The notes under the pieces were generated by a model that saw nothing but the letters and a program-made list of their open reading frames with translations, ran no database searches and was not told the origin of the DNA. This document shows, piece by piece, positions 31,402-39,576 of a stretch of DNA of 46,591 bases. Source of the DNA: Cyanobacteria bacterium SIG27. GTDB taxonomy: Bacteria > Cyanobacteriota > Vampirovibrionia > Gastranaerophilales > Gastranaerophilaceae. The translations under genes and the position numbers were made by a program. The DNA is taken from assembly GCA_015152565.1 (NCBI GenBank), contig SUTT01000013.1, positions 1-46,591 on the forward strand. Direction: 5' to 3'. How positions within the stretch are numbered: the first letter of the stretch is position 1; every line of letters starts with the position of its first letter.

Positions 31402-33906
31402 TTATTGTTCTAATGTTAAACCAGCAATCACTGGGTCTAGAAGTTTTCTTGTATTATCATCAAACACAACATTTACAAGCTGTCTGCCTTCATATAAGGT
31501 TACTTTTGTAATTGTTCCACGTCCAAAAGTTTTATGAACTACAATATCATCAGCTTTAAACATTGGTGCTTCTTGTTTTTCTTTTTCTTCATCTTTGAAA
31601 ATTGGTAAATTTTCTTTTTGTGATTTTGTTTCCAAAATATCGGCGCTTAATTTTGTTTTTTCGTCAACTTCAATCATTTCAGCGTTTTGCTGATTTTTGG
31701 TGTTGATTATTTCTTCAAAATTATTATCAATTGAATTGTCTGCAATTTCGTTTAAATCGATGTCATCTTCTTGGGAGTTGTTTTTGTTATCTTCTTCATC
31801 ATCATTATCTTCTTCGTCTTCATCGTCGCTATCTTGTGCCATTTGGAAGAAGTCTAGTTCATCGTCTGTTAACTCGTCATCTTCAGAATCAATTTCTTCA
31901 TTTGATGAATTATCAACAACAACATCTTCTGATGGGTCGATTAAGTCTGCATCTAGAACAGAAATTTTTTCTTGTTCTTCTTGTTTTTCTTGAATGTCAT
32001 CTTGGATATCGATTGTAGTTTCGCTATCATCGCTAAGAATTAAATCTTCGTCATCAACAAGGATATCATCTTGCTCTTCTTTATTTGAAACAATTTCTTG
32101 TGCTGAAATTTCTTTTGTTGGAAGTTCTTCATTGTCGCCAAGTTCTTCAAGTTCAACTTCGTTAGGGTTGATTTTTTGTGTTGGTTGTTCTTGAATGATT
32201 TCTTCTTCGATTTCATCAACAGTTTCTTCTTGAATTTCTTCAACAATTAATTCCGTTTCTTGTTCTTCATCAGAAGTTTCAAGGCTGATTTCATTTTCTT
32301 GTTGTGGCTGTTTTATAACTTCTTCAAGTCCTAAATCTTGAAATTCATCTTCAGATTCGGTTTTTATTTCAGCATGTGTAACATTATTTTCTTCAACAAT
32401 TAAATCTTCTTCTTTTAATTCAACTTCTTTTTGAATTTGAGGCTCTTCAATTTGCTCAAAAGTTTCTTGTTCTTCTTGTTTTTCTTGAGCTTTTAGAACT
32501 TCTTGCTGACTTGCTTCAAAGGCTGAAAGCTCTTTAATTAATATTTGAGAATCGGATAATTTTTCTTGTGCTTTTTGTTCTTGTTGAGCTTTATTTTCAA
32601 AGTAATCGCCTTTTTGACCAAGGTTTTCTTGTGCAATTTCTTCTTGGCTTGCAAGAGTTAGCGCAATTTTTCTATAGTTTTTTCTTTTTTCTTGAACTTC
32701 TAATTCATAATCTTTAATGATATATAAGAAATTATCAGTGTTTTCGCCAAATACAACACAACCATCTGAAATCAGATTAGACAGCGCAAAATTAGCATCC
32801 AAGAAGTCTTGTCTTTGATATAAACTTGGCATTAAGACATAGTTTTTGCAATGCTGCATTAATGTTGGCAATTTTTTATAGTTGTATGAAACATTTGGTA
32901 TAAATTTAATATTTTTCTTATTGTTGTAAATTTTATTGATTAATTCTGTACCAAAATGCTCGTCGTTAACTCTTGTGATTAAATATATTTCTTGTTCTAA
33001 GCTTGTTATAATGTAGTTAATGTAAGCTCTTTGCCAATAAGTATCAATTTCAGATAAGTCAATGATTGTTATTGGATTTTTTTCAATAGCTTTGAATAAA
33101 TTTTCTTTTTCATTTTTGGTTTTAGCGAAAATTTCATCCATTTGATATTTTTTTAATCTTGATAAAAGAAGTTTTAACTCAGGATATGGTGTTGCTTTGT
33201 GTTGCTGAATTAAAACACGAGTTAAAAGATTAAATGGAATAAATTCGCCTTCTTGTTTGCGTGCAAATTTTTTGATTTCGTTGATGATTTCAACGCCAAT
33301 AGCTTGAAATTCAAGGCTAGCGTCTTTAAGACATCTGTTAAACGCCCAGTCAATTGTTGTGTAATTTAAAGGCAGTTTAAAGTTTTTAGCTGCTTTAATT
33401 TTTTTAACGCCTTCAAGTTCTAAAATGCCTGTAGAATCAAGGATTACAACATTTCTTTTGTTTGATAATTTTTTAGCTAAGTTGAATGATATGCAGTTCG
33501 CATTTTCGATTTTGTCGGCTAAAATTATGGCGTTGTTGTTGAAAAAGTCATATTGGATATTGAATGAGCTTGAATTTTTAGTATTTGTGCCAAGAATAAA
33601 TGTGTCTTTATCTTGATTGATGAAATCTTCAATCTCGTCTTGATTTATTTTTACAATTTCACATTCTTTGTTTGGAGTGAAATTGTCATAAGGCATTACT
33701 TCGTTATTTTGAGTAATTCGATAGAATAGCTTTATTTTTGCAACATTTTGTGATGCATCAAATTTATCATCGTAAATTTCGATAATTTGAGCAATATATC
33801 TGCTATCATCTGATTTTACAACTAAAAAATCAAATAATCTGAAAGGCTCTATTCTGGGGTTAAATAGTATTCTTATGCTGTTGTTTAGAGTATTAGCTAC
33901 TTGCAT
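31402..33906 (-). CDS. HerA-like protein with degenerate P-loop, acidic linker and UvrD-type C-terminal domain
   Basis: An unusual 834-aa protein. Residues ~1-110 resemble a HAS-barrel (IEPFRLFDFLVVKSDDSRYI). Residues ~130-420 look like a HerA/DUF87-type ATPase core with strands such as NVVILDSTGILEL and NPITIIDLSEIDTYWQRAYI, but where Walker A should be it reads NNAIILADKIENANCIS, with no GxxGxGKS/T. Residues ~440-760 are an extremely acidic low-complexity linker rich in Glu, Asp, Gln and Asn. Residues ~778-834 (DIVVHKTFGRGTITKV, VNVVFDDNTRKLLDPV) match the tudor-like C-terminal domain of UvrD/PcrA helicases, which binds RNA polymerase or DNA. It forms an operon with flhB. Function unknown; the HerA relation is an inference. 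Confidence 0.75.
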   Translation of the reverse strand: MQVANTLNNSIRILFNPRIEPFRLFDFLVVKSDDSRYIAQIIEIYDDKFDASQNVAKIKLFYRITQNNEVMPYDNFTPNKECEIVKINQDEIEDFINQDKDTFILGTNTKNSSSFNIQYDFFNNNAIILADKIENANCISFNLAKKLSNKRNVVILDSTGILELEGVKKIKAAKNFKLPLNYTTIDWAFNRCLKDASLEFQAIGVEIINEIKKFARKQEGEFIPFNLLTRVLIQQHKATPYPELKLLLSRLKKYQMDEIFAKTKNEKENLFKAIEKNPITIIDLSEIDTYWQRAYINYIITSLEQEIYLITRVNDEHFGTELINKIYNNKKNIKFIPNVSYNYKKLPTLMQHCKNYVLMPSLYQRQDFLDANFALSNLISDGCVVFGENTDNFLYIIKDYELEVQEKRKNYRKIALTLASQEEIAQENLGQKGDYFENKAQQEQKAQEKLSDSQILIKELSAFEASQQEVLKAQEKQEEQETFEQIEEPQIQKEVELKEEDLIVEENNVTHAEIKTESEDEFQDLGLEEVIKQPQQENEISLETSDEEQETELIVEEIQEETVDEIEEEIIQEQPTQKINPNEVELEELGDNEELPTKEISAQEIVSNKEEQDDILVDDEDLILSDDSETTIDIQDDIQEKQEEQEKISVLDADLIDPSEDVVVDNSSNEEIDSEDDELTDDELDFFQMAQDSDDEDEEDNDDEEDNKNNSQEDDIDLNEIADNSIDNNFEEIINTKNQQNAEMIEVDEKTKLSADILETKSQKENLPIFKDEEKEKQEAPMFKADDIVVHKTFGRGTITKVTLYEGRQLVNVVFDDNTRKLLDPVIAGLTLEQ

Positions 33907-34066
33907 TACAAACTTTCTATCAATTCCTAATTCATTGTATCAATAAATTAATCATAATCCAACATGTATAATGATATTATAATGCTTTTATATTACAACA
34001 AAAAATTTATTTTTTGCAATTATTATGTGTAGTTATGCAACATTTTTAGTTTATGAAAAATAATGC

Positions 34067-34095
34067 TTGACAGTTTTTTATGTCCTTAATAATAT
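34067..34095 (+). promoter_or_regulatory. Strong sigma-70 promoter of the tRNA-tuf operon
   Basis: TTGACA (34067-34072) and TAATAT (34090-34095) with a 17-bp spacer, ending 15 bp before the first tRNA. This is the best consensus promoter I saw in the window. Confidence 0.85.
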
Positions 34096-34110
34096 GTAAA
34101 TATAGAAATT

Positions 34111-34182
34111 GCCGATGTAGCTCAATGGTAGAGCAACGGTTTTGTAAACCGTAGGTTGCGGGTTCGAGTCCCATCATCGGCT
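34111..34182 (+). tRNA. tRNA-Thr (anticodon UGU)
   Basis: A 72-nt cloverleaf: acceptor GCCGATG/CATCGGC, D-arm GCTC/GAGC, anticodon stem ACGGT/ACCGT with loop TTTGTAA (anticodon TGT), T-loop TTCGAGT. The T-stem GCGGG/CCCAT has one C-A mismatch and one G-T wobble. CCA is not encoded. Confidence 0.95.
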
Positions 34183-34204
34183 TTTTTTAGTAAGTAATGT
34201 GCAT

Positions 34205-34276
34205 GCCCTTGTGGCGCAGGGGTAGCGCACACCCTTGGTAAGGGTGAGGCCGTGAGTTCAAATCTCATCAAGGGCA
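34205..34276 (+). tRNA. tRNA-Thr (anticodon GGU)
   Basis: A 72-nt cloverleaf: acceptor GCCCTTG/CAAGGGC, D-stem GCGC/GCGC, anticodon stem CACCC/GGGTG with loop TTGGTAA (anticodon GGT), T-arm GTGAG-TTCAAAT-CTCAT. CCA is not encoded. It lies 22 bp after the first tRNA. Confidence 0.95.
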
Positions 34277-34333
34277 AATTACTTAATAATCGTAAATTGA
34301 CAATTTAATAATTAAGTCTACAACAATTATAAG

Positions 34334-34440
34334 GATGTTCCGAAAACGGTGAAAGCGACGAGCTTTCGACGTTTGAGAAACTGGACTATGGCGATGTGGA
34401 AATCTTAGATTTCCTCAGGAGCTATAAAAAAAGTTTATAG
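34334..34440 (+). ncRNA. Candidate structured RNA between tRNA-Thr and tRNA-Tyr
   Basis: A run of five hairpins: CCG-AAAA-CGG (34340-34349), GAAAGC-GACGA-GCTTTC (34351-34367), GTTT-GAG-AAAC (34371-34381), GGAAATC-TTA-GATTTCC (34398-34414) and CTATAAA-AAAAG-TTTATAG (34422-34440). It is clearly richer in G and C than ordinary spacers here. No ORF fits it. It lies inside the tRNA-tuf operon and ends 4 nt before tRNA-Tyr, so tRNA processing would release it. I do not recognise it as 4.5S, 6S, tmRNA or RNase P RNA. It might also be an untranslated repeat. Confidence 0.45.
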
Positions 34441-34444
34441 ATAT

Positions 34445-34527
34445 GGGTAGATGGCCGAGTGGCTAAAGGCGACAGACTGTAAATCTGTTCCCGCGAGGGT
34501 ACGGTGGTTCGAATCCACCTCTGCCCA
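34445..34527 (+). tRNA. tRNA-Tyr (anticodon GUA)
   Basis: An 83-nt class II tRNA: acceptor GGGTAGA/TCTGCCC, anticodon stem CAGA/TCTG with loop CTGTAAA (anticodon GTA), a long variable arm TCCCGCGAGGGTAC, and T-arm GGTGG-TTCGAAT-CCACC. CCA is not encoded. Thr and Tyr tRNAs before tuf match the tufB operon layout known in many bacteria. Confidence 0.96.
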
Positions 34528-34530
34528 TAT

Positions 34531-34569
34531 CTTTTAAAATTTTGCCCTAGTTCTTTGAACTTGGCCAAA
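34531..34569 (+). terminator. Long hairpin after tRNA-Tyr
   Basis: Perfect 14-bp stem CTTTTAAAATTTTG / CAAAATTTTAAAAG with an 11-nt top that itself pairs (GTTC/GAAC). It has no T-run after it, so it may be a processing or attenuation hairpin between the tRNAs and tuf and not a full terminator. Confidence 0.55.
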
Positions 34570-34715
34570 ATTTTAAAAGCACTTAGTGTGCGAAGTGCGT
34601 ATGCGGTTGCGATGAGCAAGCGCAAAGCACGAGACCTTACATGACCGCCGTTGCGACTAAAGCGGTAGCGCAAGGAGCGTAGCAATCTTTGATTGCACAG
34701 GCGGAAATAGGTGAT
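34570..34715 (+). repeat. GC-rich mosaic repeat in the tuf leader
   Basis: This part of the 244-bp tRNA-Tyr/tuf spacer is rich in short inverted repeats (CACTT/AAGTG near 34570, GCAATC-TTT-GATTGC near 34682) and words such as AAGGAGCGTAGC and CACAGGCGGAAA. CACAGGCGGAAA also occurs at the right end of the array near 11290, and AGCGTAG-type words are shared too. It looks like a diverged member of the same intergenic repeat class. It lies in the transcribed leader of tuf. Confidence 0.5.
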
Positions 34716-34771
34716 CTTACCCTCAAAAAACAAAAAACCAATAAAAATAAAAACGAAGGAGATTTAATCTT

Positions 34772-35980
34772 ATGGCTAGAGAAAAATTCGAAAGAACCAA
34801 GCCACACGTTAACGTTGGTACTATTGGTCACGTTGACCACGGTAAAACAACATTAACTGCTGCTATTACAGCTTGTATGGCTGCTGCTGGTCAAGCTGAA
34901 GCAAGAAAATTCGATGAAATCGATGCTGCTCCAGAAGAAAAAGCACGTGGTATCACCATTTCAACTGCTCACGTTGAATATGAAACAGCTACACGTCACT
35001 ATGCTCACGTTGACTGCCCAGGCCACGCTGACTATGTTAAAAACATGATTACAGGTGCTGCTCAAATGGACGGCGCAATTCTTGTAGTTGCTGCTACTGA
35101 TGGTGCAATGCCTCAAACTAAAGAACACATTCTACTTGCTCGCCAAGTTGGTGTTCCAAATATCGTTGTATTCTTAAACAAATGCGATATGGTTGACGAC
35201 GAAGAATTATTAGACTTAGTTGAAATGGAAGTTCGTGAACTTCTTTCTTCTTATGAATTTGACGGCGACAACATTCCATTCGTTAGAGGTGCTGCGCTAA
35301 AAGCTTTAGAAGCTGTTCAAGCTAATAGCACAATTGCTCGTGGCGAAGACAAATGGGTTGACAAAATTTGGGAACTTATGGATGCTATCGATTCTTACTT
35401 CCCAGAACCTGTTCGTGACTTAGACAAACCATTCTTAATGCCAGTTGAAGACGTATTCTCTATCACAGGTCGTGGTACAGTTGCTACTGGTAGAATTGAA
35501 CGTGGTATGGTTAAAGTTGGTGACGAAGTTGAATTAGTTGGTTTAGGCGAAACTAAGAAAACTACAGTTACTGGTGTTGAAATGTTCAGAAAACAACTTG
35601 ATCAAGGTCAAGCTGGTGACAACGTAGGTGCTTTACTTCGTGGTATTGATAAAACTGAAATCCAACGTGGTCAAGTTTTAGCAAAACCTGGTTCAATCAC
35701 TCCACACCAAAAATTCACAGCTAACGTTTACGTATTGAAAAAAGAAGAAGGTGGACGTCACACTCCATTCTTCCCAGGATACCGTCCTCAATTCTATATC
35801 AGAACAACTGACGTAACTGGTTCAATCAAATTCGACGGCGAAATGGTAATGCCTGGTGATAACGTTGTAATGGAAGTTGAATTAATCAACCCTGTTGCTA
35901 TTGAACAAGGTATGAAATTCGCTATCCGTGAAGGCGGAAGAACAGTTGGCGCTGGTGTTGTAGATAAAATTATTGAATAA
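34772..35980 (+). CDS. tuf: Elongation factor Tu
   Basis: GTPase that delivers aminoacyl-tRNA to the ribosome, 402 aa. G1 is GHVDHGKT, the switch I region [17 protein letters not shown]3 DCPGH, G4 NKCD, and the C-terminal domain ends [14 protein letters not shown]. An excellent ribosome-binding site, GAAGGAGA, precedes the ATG. Codon use is distinct from neighbours (more C-ending codons such as AAC, GAC and CAC), as expected for a very highly expressed gene. A strong terminator follows, so secE/nusG do not continue the operon here. Confidence 0.99.
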   Translation: MAREKFERTKPHVNVGTIGHVDHGKTTLTAAITACMAAAGQAEARKFDEIDAAPEEKARGITISTAHVEYETATRHYAHVDCPGHADYVKNMITGAAQMDGAILVVAATDGAMPQTKEHILLARQVGVPNIVVFLNKCDMVDDEELLDLVEMEVRELLSSYEFDGDNIPFVRGAALKALEAVQANSTIARGEDKWVDKIWELMDAIDSYFPEPVRDLDKPFLMPVEDVFSITGRGTVATGRIERGMVKVGDEVELVGLGETKKTTVTGVEMFRKQLDQGQAGDNVGALLRGIDKTEIQRGQVLAKPGSITPHQKFTANVYVLKKEEGGRHTPFFPGYRPQFYIRTTDVTGSIKFDGEMVMPGDNVVMEVELINPVAIEQGMKFAIREGGRTVGAGVVDKIIE

Positions 35981-36003
35981 TTTAATCGCAACTAAATAAC
36001 CTT

Positions 36004-36032
36004 AAAAGCTCCCATTAATTTGGGAGCTTTTT
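36004..36032 (+). terminator. Rho-independent terminator of tuf
   Basis: Stem AAAAGCTCCCA / TGGGAGCTTTT with a 6-nt loop, followed by further T, 23 bp after the tuf stop. Confidence 0.93.
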
Positions 36033-36094
36033 GATTTTAAATAGCAAAAAATAATATTTACTAACGTTATTTATGTATTAAAGCTGGAGAAAAC

Positions 36095-36532
36095 ATGAAT
36101 TTTAAAATTAACAACATAAATTTTGGTGCACAATTTAGAGTGTATGGAAAACAATCTGTTGATAAAACCAATAAAGTTTTTGATAATGAAATAATGAAAC
36201 GTGAAAAGCAAAGAAGAATTGCTACGCAAGCACAGGAATATTTTGAAACTCCTCAAATTCAAAATTACATTGAGCATCTGCCTGAAGATACTTTTGTTAG
36301 ATTACACACTGGTGTAGTTGATGGTGAAAATAAACGTAAAGATGAAATTTTAGAATTTATGCCTTTTGTGTCTTTTGAAACAAAATCGATTAACGAACAA
36401 ATTAATATTTCTCGTGAGTTAGATGGCGCTGATACGCTTGAACTTTCTTTAAACGATTTTGGAGTTTTAAATAAAAAGCCAATTAATGAATTTTTTGAAA
36501 ATTTAATTGAATTTTATTGTCATCAAAAATAA
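36095..36532 (+). CDS. Hypothetical protein with N-terminal NFGA motif
   Basis: Unrecognised 145-aa protein, soluble and charged, with no signal peptide or membrane helix. The N-terminus MNFKINNINFGAQFRVYG carries an aromatic-Gly motif comparable with VSFQGK (3058-3549) and VSFKDR (36561-38126). The middle is Glu/Lys-rich (EYFETPQIQNYIEHLPEDTF), and the C-terminal half contains beta-like and helical stretches ending FFENLIEFYCHQK. A CTGGAG ribosome-binding site precedes the ATG. It is transcribed alone after the tuf terminator. Confidence 0.75.
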   Translation: MNFKINNINFGAQFRVYGKQSVDKTNKVFDNEIMKREKQRRIATQAQEYFETPQIQNYIEHLPEDTFVRLHTGVVDGENKRKDEILEFMPFVSFETKSINEQINISRELDGADTLELSLNDFGVLNKKPINEFFENLIEFYCHQK

Positions 36533-36560
36533 AGAATAAAATACAAATTAAACATTTCAT

Positions 36561-38126
36561 TTAATTTTCTTTGTTTCCTAATACAAAATAAGTAAATTCT
36601 ATTGCTCTATCTAGTTCTTCATTGAATTTTTTATATTGTCCAAAGTCGGCTTTCATATCGTCAGTTTGAATAAGTGCTCTTAGCTCAACTAAACCTTTTT
36701 GCAATGCTTTGAAATCTTGGTTGGTTTGTGCTTCAAAATCATAAGTTCCATCTTTTTTGATGGTAAATGTAGATTTGTAACTTGTTGTGCTTGTTGATAA
36801 GTTAACACGGAACAAGCCAATTGAATCATCTTTTTCTTTTAATTCTGCATAAACTGTCATTGTGGCATCCGGTGTTTTTTTGGTAAGTAAGAATGCTGGC
36901 GTATTTATTGTGTCAAATCTAAAGTTTCTTGCGATATTATAATAGGTTTTGCCGTCATCTTCCCATTTTTTAACAAGTGCTCTTTCGTTTGTATTATGAC
37001 CATATACGTCTTCTTGGACTGTGCGATCATCCTTTTTTCTAGTTTCTATAAATTTATATCCATTAAAATACTTAACTTCTCTTGAAGTGTGATTTTTGAA
37101 ATCTTTTTGAAAAACTCTATAGCTTTCTAGCCTTTTGCCGTGAACAAAAGGTTGCCCATCTTTCAAAACTAAATCAATAGGGTCAATAATGTTATCATTT
37201 TCATCATAGTATAATTCTAAAATGCCATTTTTAAGACTGCGATTTTCAATTGAAATTCTGCGATTTTCGGCTGCAATTCTAAGGTTTTCATCAATAACTT
37301 CTTGCAATTCATCTGGAATCATTGATTTCCAATCGTATGGGCGAGTTACATGCTCAGGTTGCCAATGAATATCCTTAGAATAATCTTTTACGACATATTT
37401 ATATTCATCTCCATGTGGTGGGAGTTGTTCATAATGCACTTGTAAGTTAATTAATTTTCCGCTATTTTTATCGTAACCTTTAACTAATGTAATTGAACCA
37501 GCATAATTATCTTTTGGATCAACCATTTTATTAACATAAATTTCTTGGGCAACATTTCCATTTTTATAAAAATGGATAGTATCAGGTTTAAGTTCTTGAT
37601 TTTCTAATAAATAATCGAATGATGACAAATCATCAACTGCTGGAATTGTTTCATAATTAGGGCCAAATTCTATGGTGTTAAGTTCGCCTGTAGGATAAAA
37701 TGTTGCAGATTTAATTCCTGCCCAATTATTAAATTTCCATTTTTGAACTAAACCGTTATCATCCTTTATTAATTCTTGGTCAATTGCTCCATACCAGCCA
37801 GAATGAGTCGTTAAAGAGCCGTTTTTATATCCAATTGCTCTTGTAATTTCTATATTTCTAATTAAATCTTTTACTTCTTTGATTGTAAAAGCTACATCGC
37901 TTTCAGGGTTATTTGATTCTGTGCAATATTGAAAAGGAGCTTCATACTCGTCTGGAGTAATTTGCGCCAATAAAAGCGCTTTGTTCATTTGGGCTTGTTT
38001 ATTCGCAAAAAGCCAATATTTATTTTCATCAAGTTGCGAGGTTTTTGGGCTAGTTACTATTATTTCGCCAAATTCTTCTATTTGTCTATCTTTAAAACTA
38101 ACATTATTAATCGCAGATATTCTCAT
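36561..38126 (-). CDS. Hypothetical protein, 521 aa, with N-terminal SFKD motif
   Basis: Unrecognised protein. I place the start at 38126 because GGGAGGCA lies just upstream of that ATG; a longer frame to 38186 adds 20 residues with no ribosome-binding site. The N-terminus MRISAINNVSFKDRQIEEFG bears the short aromatic motif seen in two other proteins here. The rest is soluble and beta-rich, with repeated phrases such as KWKFNNWAGIKSATFYPTGE, HFYKNGNVAQEIYVNK and VKYFNGYKFIETRKKDD that resemble antitoxin/MORN-like Y-x-N-G strand repeats. A Glu/Arg helical segment (AAENRRISIENRSLKNG) lies near residue 300. No catalytic motif is seen. Confidence 0.78.
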   Translation of the reverse strand: MRISAINNVSFKDRQIEEFGEIIVTSPKTSQLDENKYWLFANKQAQMNKALLLAQITPDEYEAPFQYCTESNNPESDVAFTIKEVKDLIRNIEITRAIGYKNGSLTTHSGWYGAIDQELIKDDNGLVQKWKFNNWAGIKSATFYPTGELNTIEFGPNYETIPAVDDLSSFDYLLENQELKPDTIHFYKNGNVAQEIYVNKMVDPKDNYAGSITLVKGYDKNSGKLINLQVHYEQLPPHGDEYKYVVKDYSKDIHWQPEHVTRPYDWKSMIPDELQEVIDENLRIAAENRRISIENRSLKNGILELYYDENDNIIDPIDLVLKDGQPFVHGKRLESYRVFQKDFKNHTSREVKYFNGYKFIETRKKDDRTVQEDVYGHNTNERALVKKWEDDGKTYYNIARNFRFDTINTPAFLLTKKTPDATMTVYAELKEKDDSIGLFRVNLSTSTTSYKSTFTIKKDGTYDFEAQTNQDFKALQKGLVELRALIQTDDMKADFGQYKKFNEELDRAIEFTYFVLGNKEN

Positions 38127-38156
38127 ATTGCCTCCCTGATGATATAGCTTATTGCC

Positions 38157-38186
38157 ATTATAATATGAAAAATAGCCCTCAAACAA
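38157..38186 (-). promoter_or_regulatory. Promoter of the 36561-38126 gene
   Basis: On the minus strand TTGTTT (plus 38181-38186) and TATAAT (plus 38157-38162) are spaced 18 bp apart, about 30 bp before the start codon at 38126. The -35 box lies inside the loop of the terminator of the upstream gene. Confidence 0.6.
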
Positions 38187-38200
38187 TTTGTGGGCTATTT
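38170..38200 (-). terminator. Terminator downstream of the DUF378 gene
   Basis: Stem AAATAGCCC / GGGCTATTT with an inner CAAA/TTTG pairing, about 22 bp after the stop of the 38222-38443 gene. It is T-rich on the minus strand as well. Confidence 0.8.
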
Positions 38201-38221
38201 AATTTAACTATAATTAACAAT

Positions 38222-38443
38222 TTAGTAGTTATATGTGCATTCGGTATTGTCTTTAATAGATAAAACAAAGTATGTAATAGCACATAAACCAACTATAGTG
38301 TAGATTACTCTTGTTAGTACGCTCATTTCACCAAATAAGAAGCTAACAAGGTCAAAATTAAACGCTCCAATTAGCCCCCAATTTAATGCACCAATTAAGA
38401 CGACGCTGTAAGTAATCCATTTTACAATACTCATAAAAGTCAT
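38222..38443 (-). CDS. DUF378 small membrane protein
   Basis: A 73-aa protein with two transmembrane helices. It has the family pattern VLIGALNWGLIGAFNFDLVS, then LFGEMSVLTRVIYTIVGLCAITYF, and a short polar tail. Function of the DUF378 (YuzA-like) family is not known. A GGAGAAG ribosome-binding site lies 6 nt before the chosen ATG; a second in-frame ATG is 9 nt further. It is a single-gene unit with its own terminator. Confidence 0.88.
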   Translation of the reverse strand: MTFMSIVKWITYSVVLIGALNWGLIGAFNFDLVSFLFGEMSVLTRVIYTIVGLCAITYFVLSIKDNTECTYNY

Positions 38444-38522
38444 AATATCTTCTCCATTTATTTCCTACATTAAATATTATGACTATTACTATTTCAAAAT
38501 TTAATACCCGAAAGTATAATAA

Positions 38523-38547
38523 AAAAGTTCCCATTTTGGGAACTTTT
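38523..38547 (-). terminator. Terminator downstream of the 38553-38819 gene
   Basis: Stem AAAAGTTCCCA / TGGGAACTTTT with a TTT loop. A and T runs flank it, so it can act on the minus strand gene that ends at 38553. Confidence 0.88.
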
Positions 38548-38552
38548 CTTGA

Positions 38553-38819
38553 TTATTTTCTATTTTGAATATAATTTGATTTTAGGAGTGTTTCTTCTTT
38601 TTCAATGTTTTTCAGTGCTTGTTCGTAGTTCATTTTTGCTGCTGCGGCTGCTTGAAATTGTCTTTGGGTTTGCTTTTGAACTTCTGCAGCTTGGCGTCTA
38701 CCTCTAATTGTGTCGTTATGAATTATTCTTCTGCCTGTTGAATCGTATTCAACTCTAGCTTCGCAATATGTCATAAATCCGAACATTAATAATAATGAAA
38801 CGATAAATATTTTCTTCAT
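38553..38819 (-). CDS. Small secreted protein, unknown
   Basis: An 88-aa predicted periplasmic or surface protein. I use the ATG at 38819, which has GGAGG 5-6 nt upstream; a longer frame to 38831 would add MEEN without a ribosome-binding site. The signal peptide MKKIFIVSLLLMFGFMTYCEA is probably cut after CEA; the Cys does not sit in a good lipobox. The mature part is basic, Gln/Ala-rich and helical (RGRRQAAEVQKQTQRQFQAA), similar in character to short coiled-coil envelope proteins. No family recognised. Confidence 0.72.
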   Translation of the reverse strand: MKKIFIVSLLLMFGFMTYCEARVEYDSTGRRIIHNDTIRGRRQAAEVQKQTQRQFQAAAAAKMNYEQALKNIEKEETLLKSNYIQNRK

Positions 38820-38901
38820 ATTTTCCTCCACTTATGTAGTATTTTACAATTATTAAAACGAAAATTCAAAAAAATTGTTCATTTATTAAGCTTTTGTAAC
38901 A

Positions 38902-39576
38902 TCAACAAAAGGGAGAATTTTTCAACTGTTTTCTTAAAAATTTATAATTAGGGCAATATTTTTCAACTTCTGCCCAAAAGGCTTGGCTATGATTTTTTAT
39001 TTTTGTATGCACTAATTCGTGGATAATAACATAATCAATGCAATCAAAATCGTAGTTCATTAAATTAATATTTAAACTAATATTATTTTGATAAGAACAG
39101 CTTCCAAAGCGAGTTTTTTGGTTTCTTAAAGCGACGTTATTATAAGAAAAGCCAAATTTTTTTGCTAAAAATTCTAACCTAGTTGGCAAGTAATTTTTAG
39201 CTTCAATTTTAATTGCTTTAAAATATGCTTCTTTAAGGCTTTTTTGAATTTTATCGCCATAAAAATCAATTTCATTTGGATAGTAAAAATAGACAATATT
39301 ATTTTTAGTAATTATTTCAAGTTTGTTTGATTCGATTAACCTTAAAGTATCAAATTTTGTTTGAATATTTTTATTCAATTTTTTATTTTCAATTTTAAAA
39401 CTTTTTATTTTTTCAAAATTTTTTAAAAGAAAGTCTTTTGCAGTTTTAAACGGGCATAAATATGGCATTGTAACCAAAATTTCTCTTTCTTTTTTAAGAG
39501 TAATTTTGATTGATTTTGAAAACGGATGTTTTTTATAATTTACCTTATAATCTTCTATTGTTTCAGTTTTATTCAT
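38902..39576 (-). CDS. YgjP-like zinc metallopeptidase (M48/SprT-like)
   Basis: A 224-aa protein of the YgjP/DUF45 family. The zinc site is HELVH in YVIIHELVHTKIKNHSQAFW, with the downstream His in KNHSQAFW and the conserved FWAEVEKYCPNYKFLRKQL. Upstream the RFGSCSYQNNISLNINLM strand pair is typical (R-x-G-S/C-C pattern). Family members are predicted metal-dependent hydrolases of unclear physiological role. Its start overlaps the end of the R3H ATPase gene by 8 bp, so the two are co-transcribed. Confidence 0.88.
   Translation of the reverse strand: MNKTETIEDYKVNYKKHPFSKSIKITLKKEREILVTMPYLCPFKTAKDFLLKNFEKIKSFKIENKKLNKNIQTKFDTLRLIESNKLEIITKNNIVYFYYPNEIDFYGDKIQKSLKEAYFKAIKIEAKNYLPTRLEFLAKKFGFSYNNVALRNQKTRFGSCSYQNNISLNINLMNYDFDCIDYVIIHELVHTKIKNHSQAFWAEVEKYCPNYKFLRKQLKNSPFC

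Noticed and set aside
31697-32246. Ser-rich and Leu-rich plus-strand frames and a Lys-rich minus-strand frame
   Set aside because: They are shadows of the acidic Glu/Asp linker of the HerA-like gene, whose GAA/GAT codons read as TTC/ATC on the other strand.
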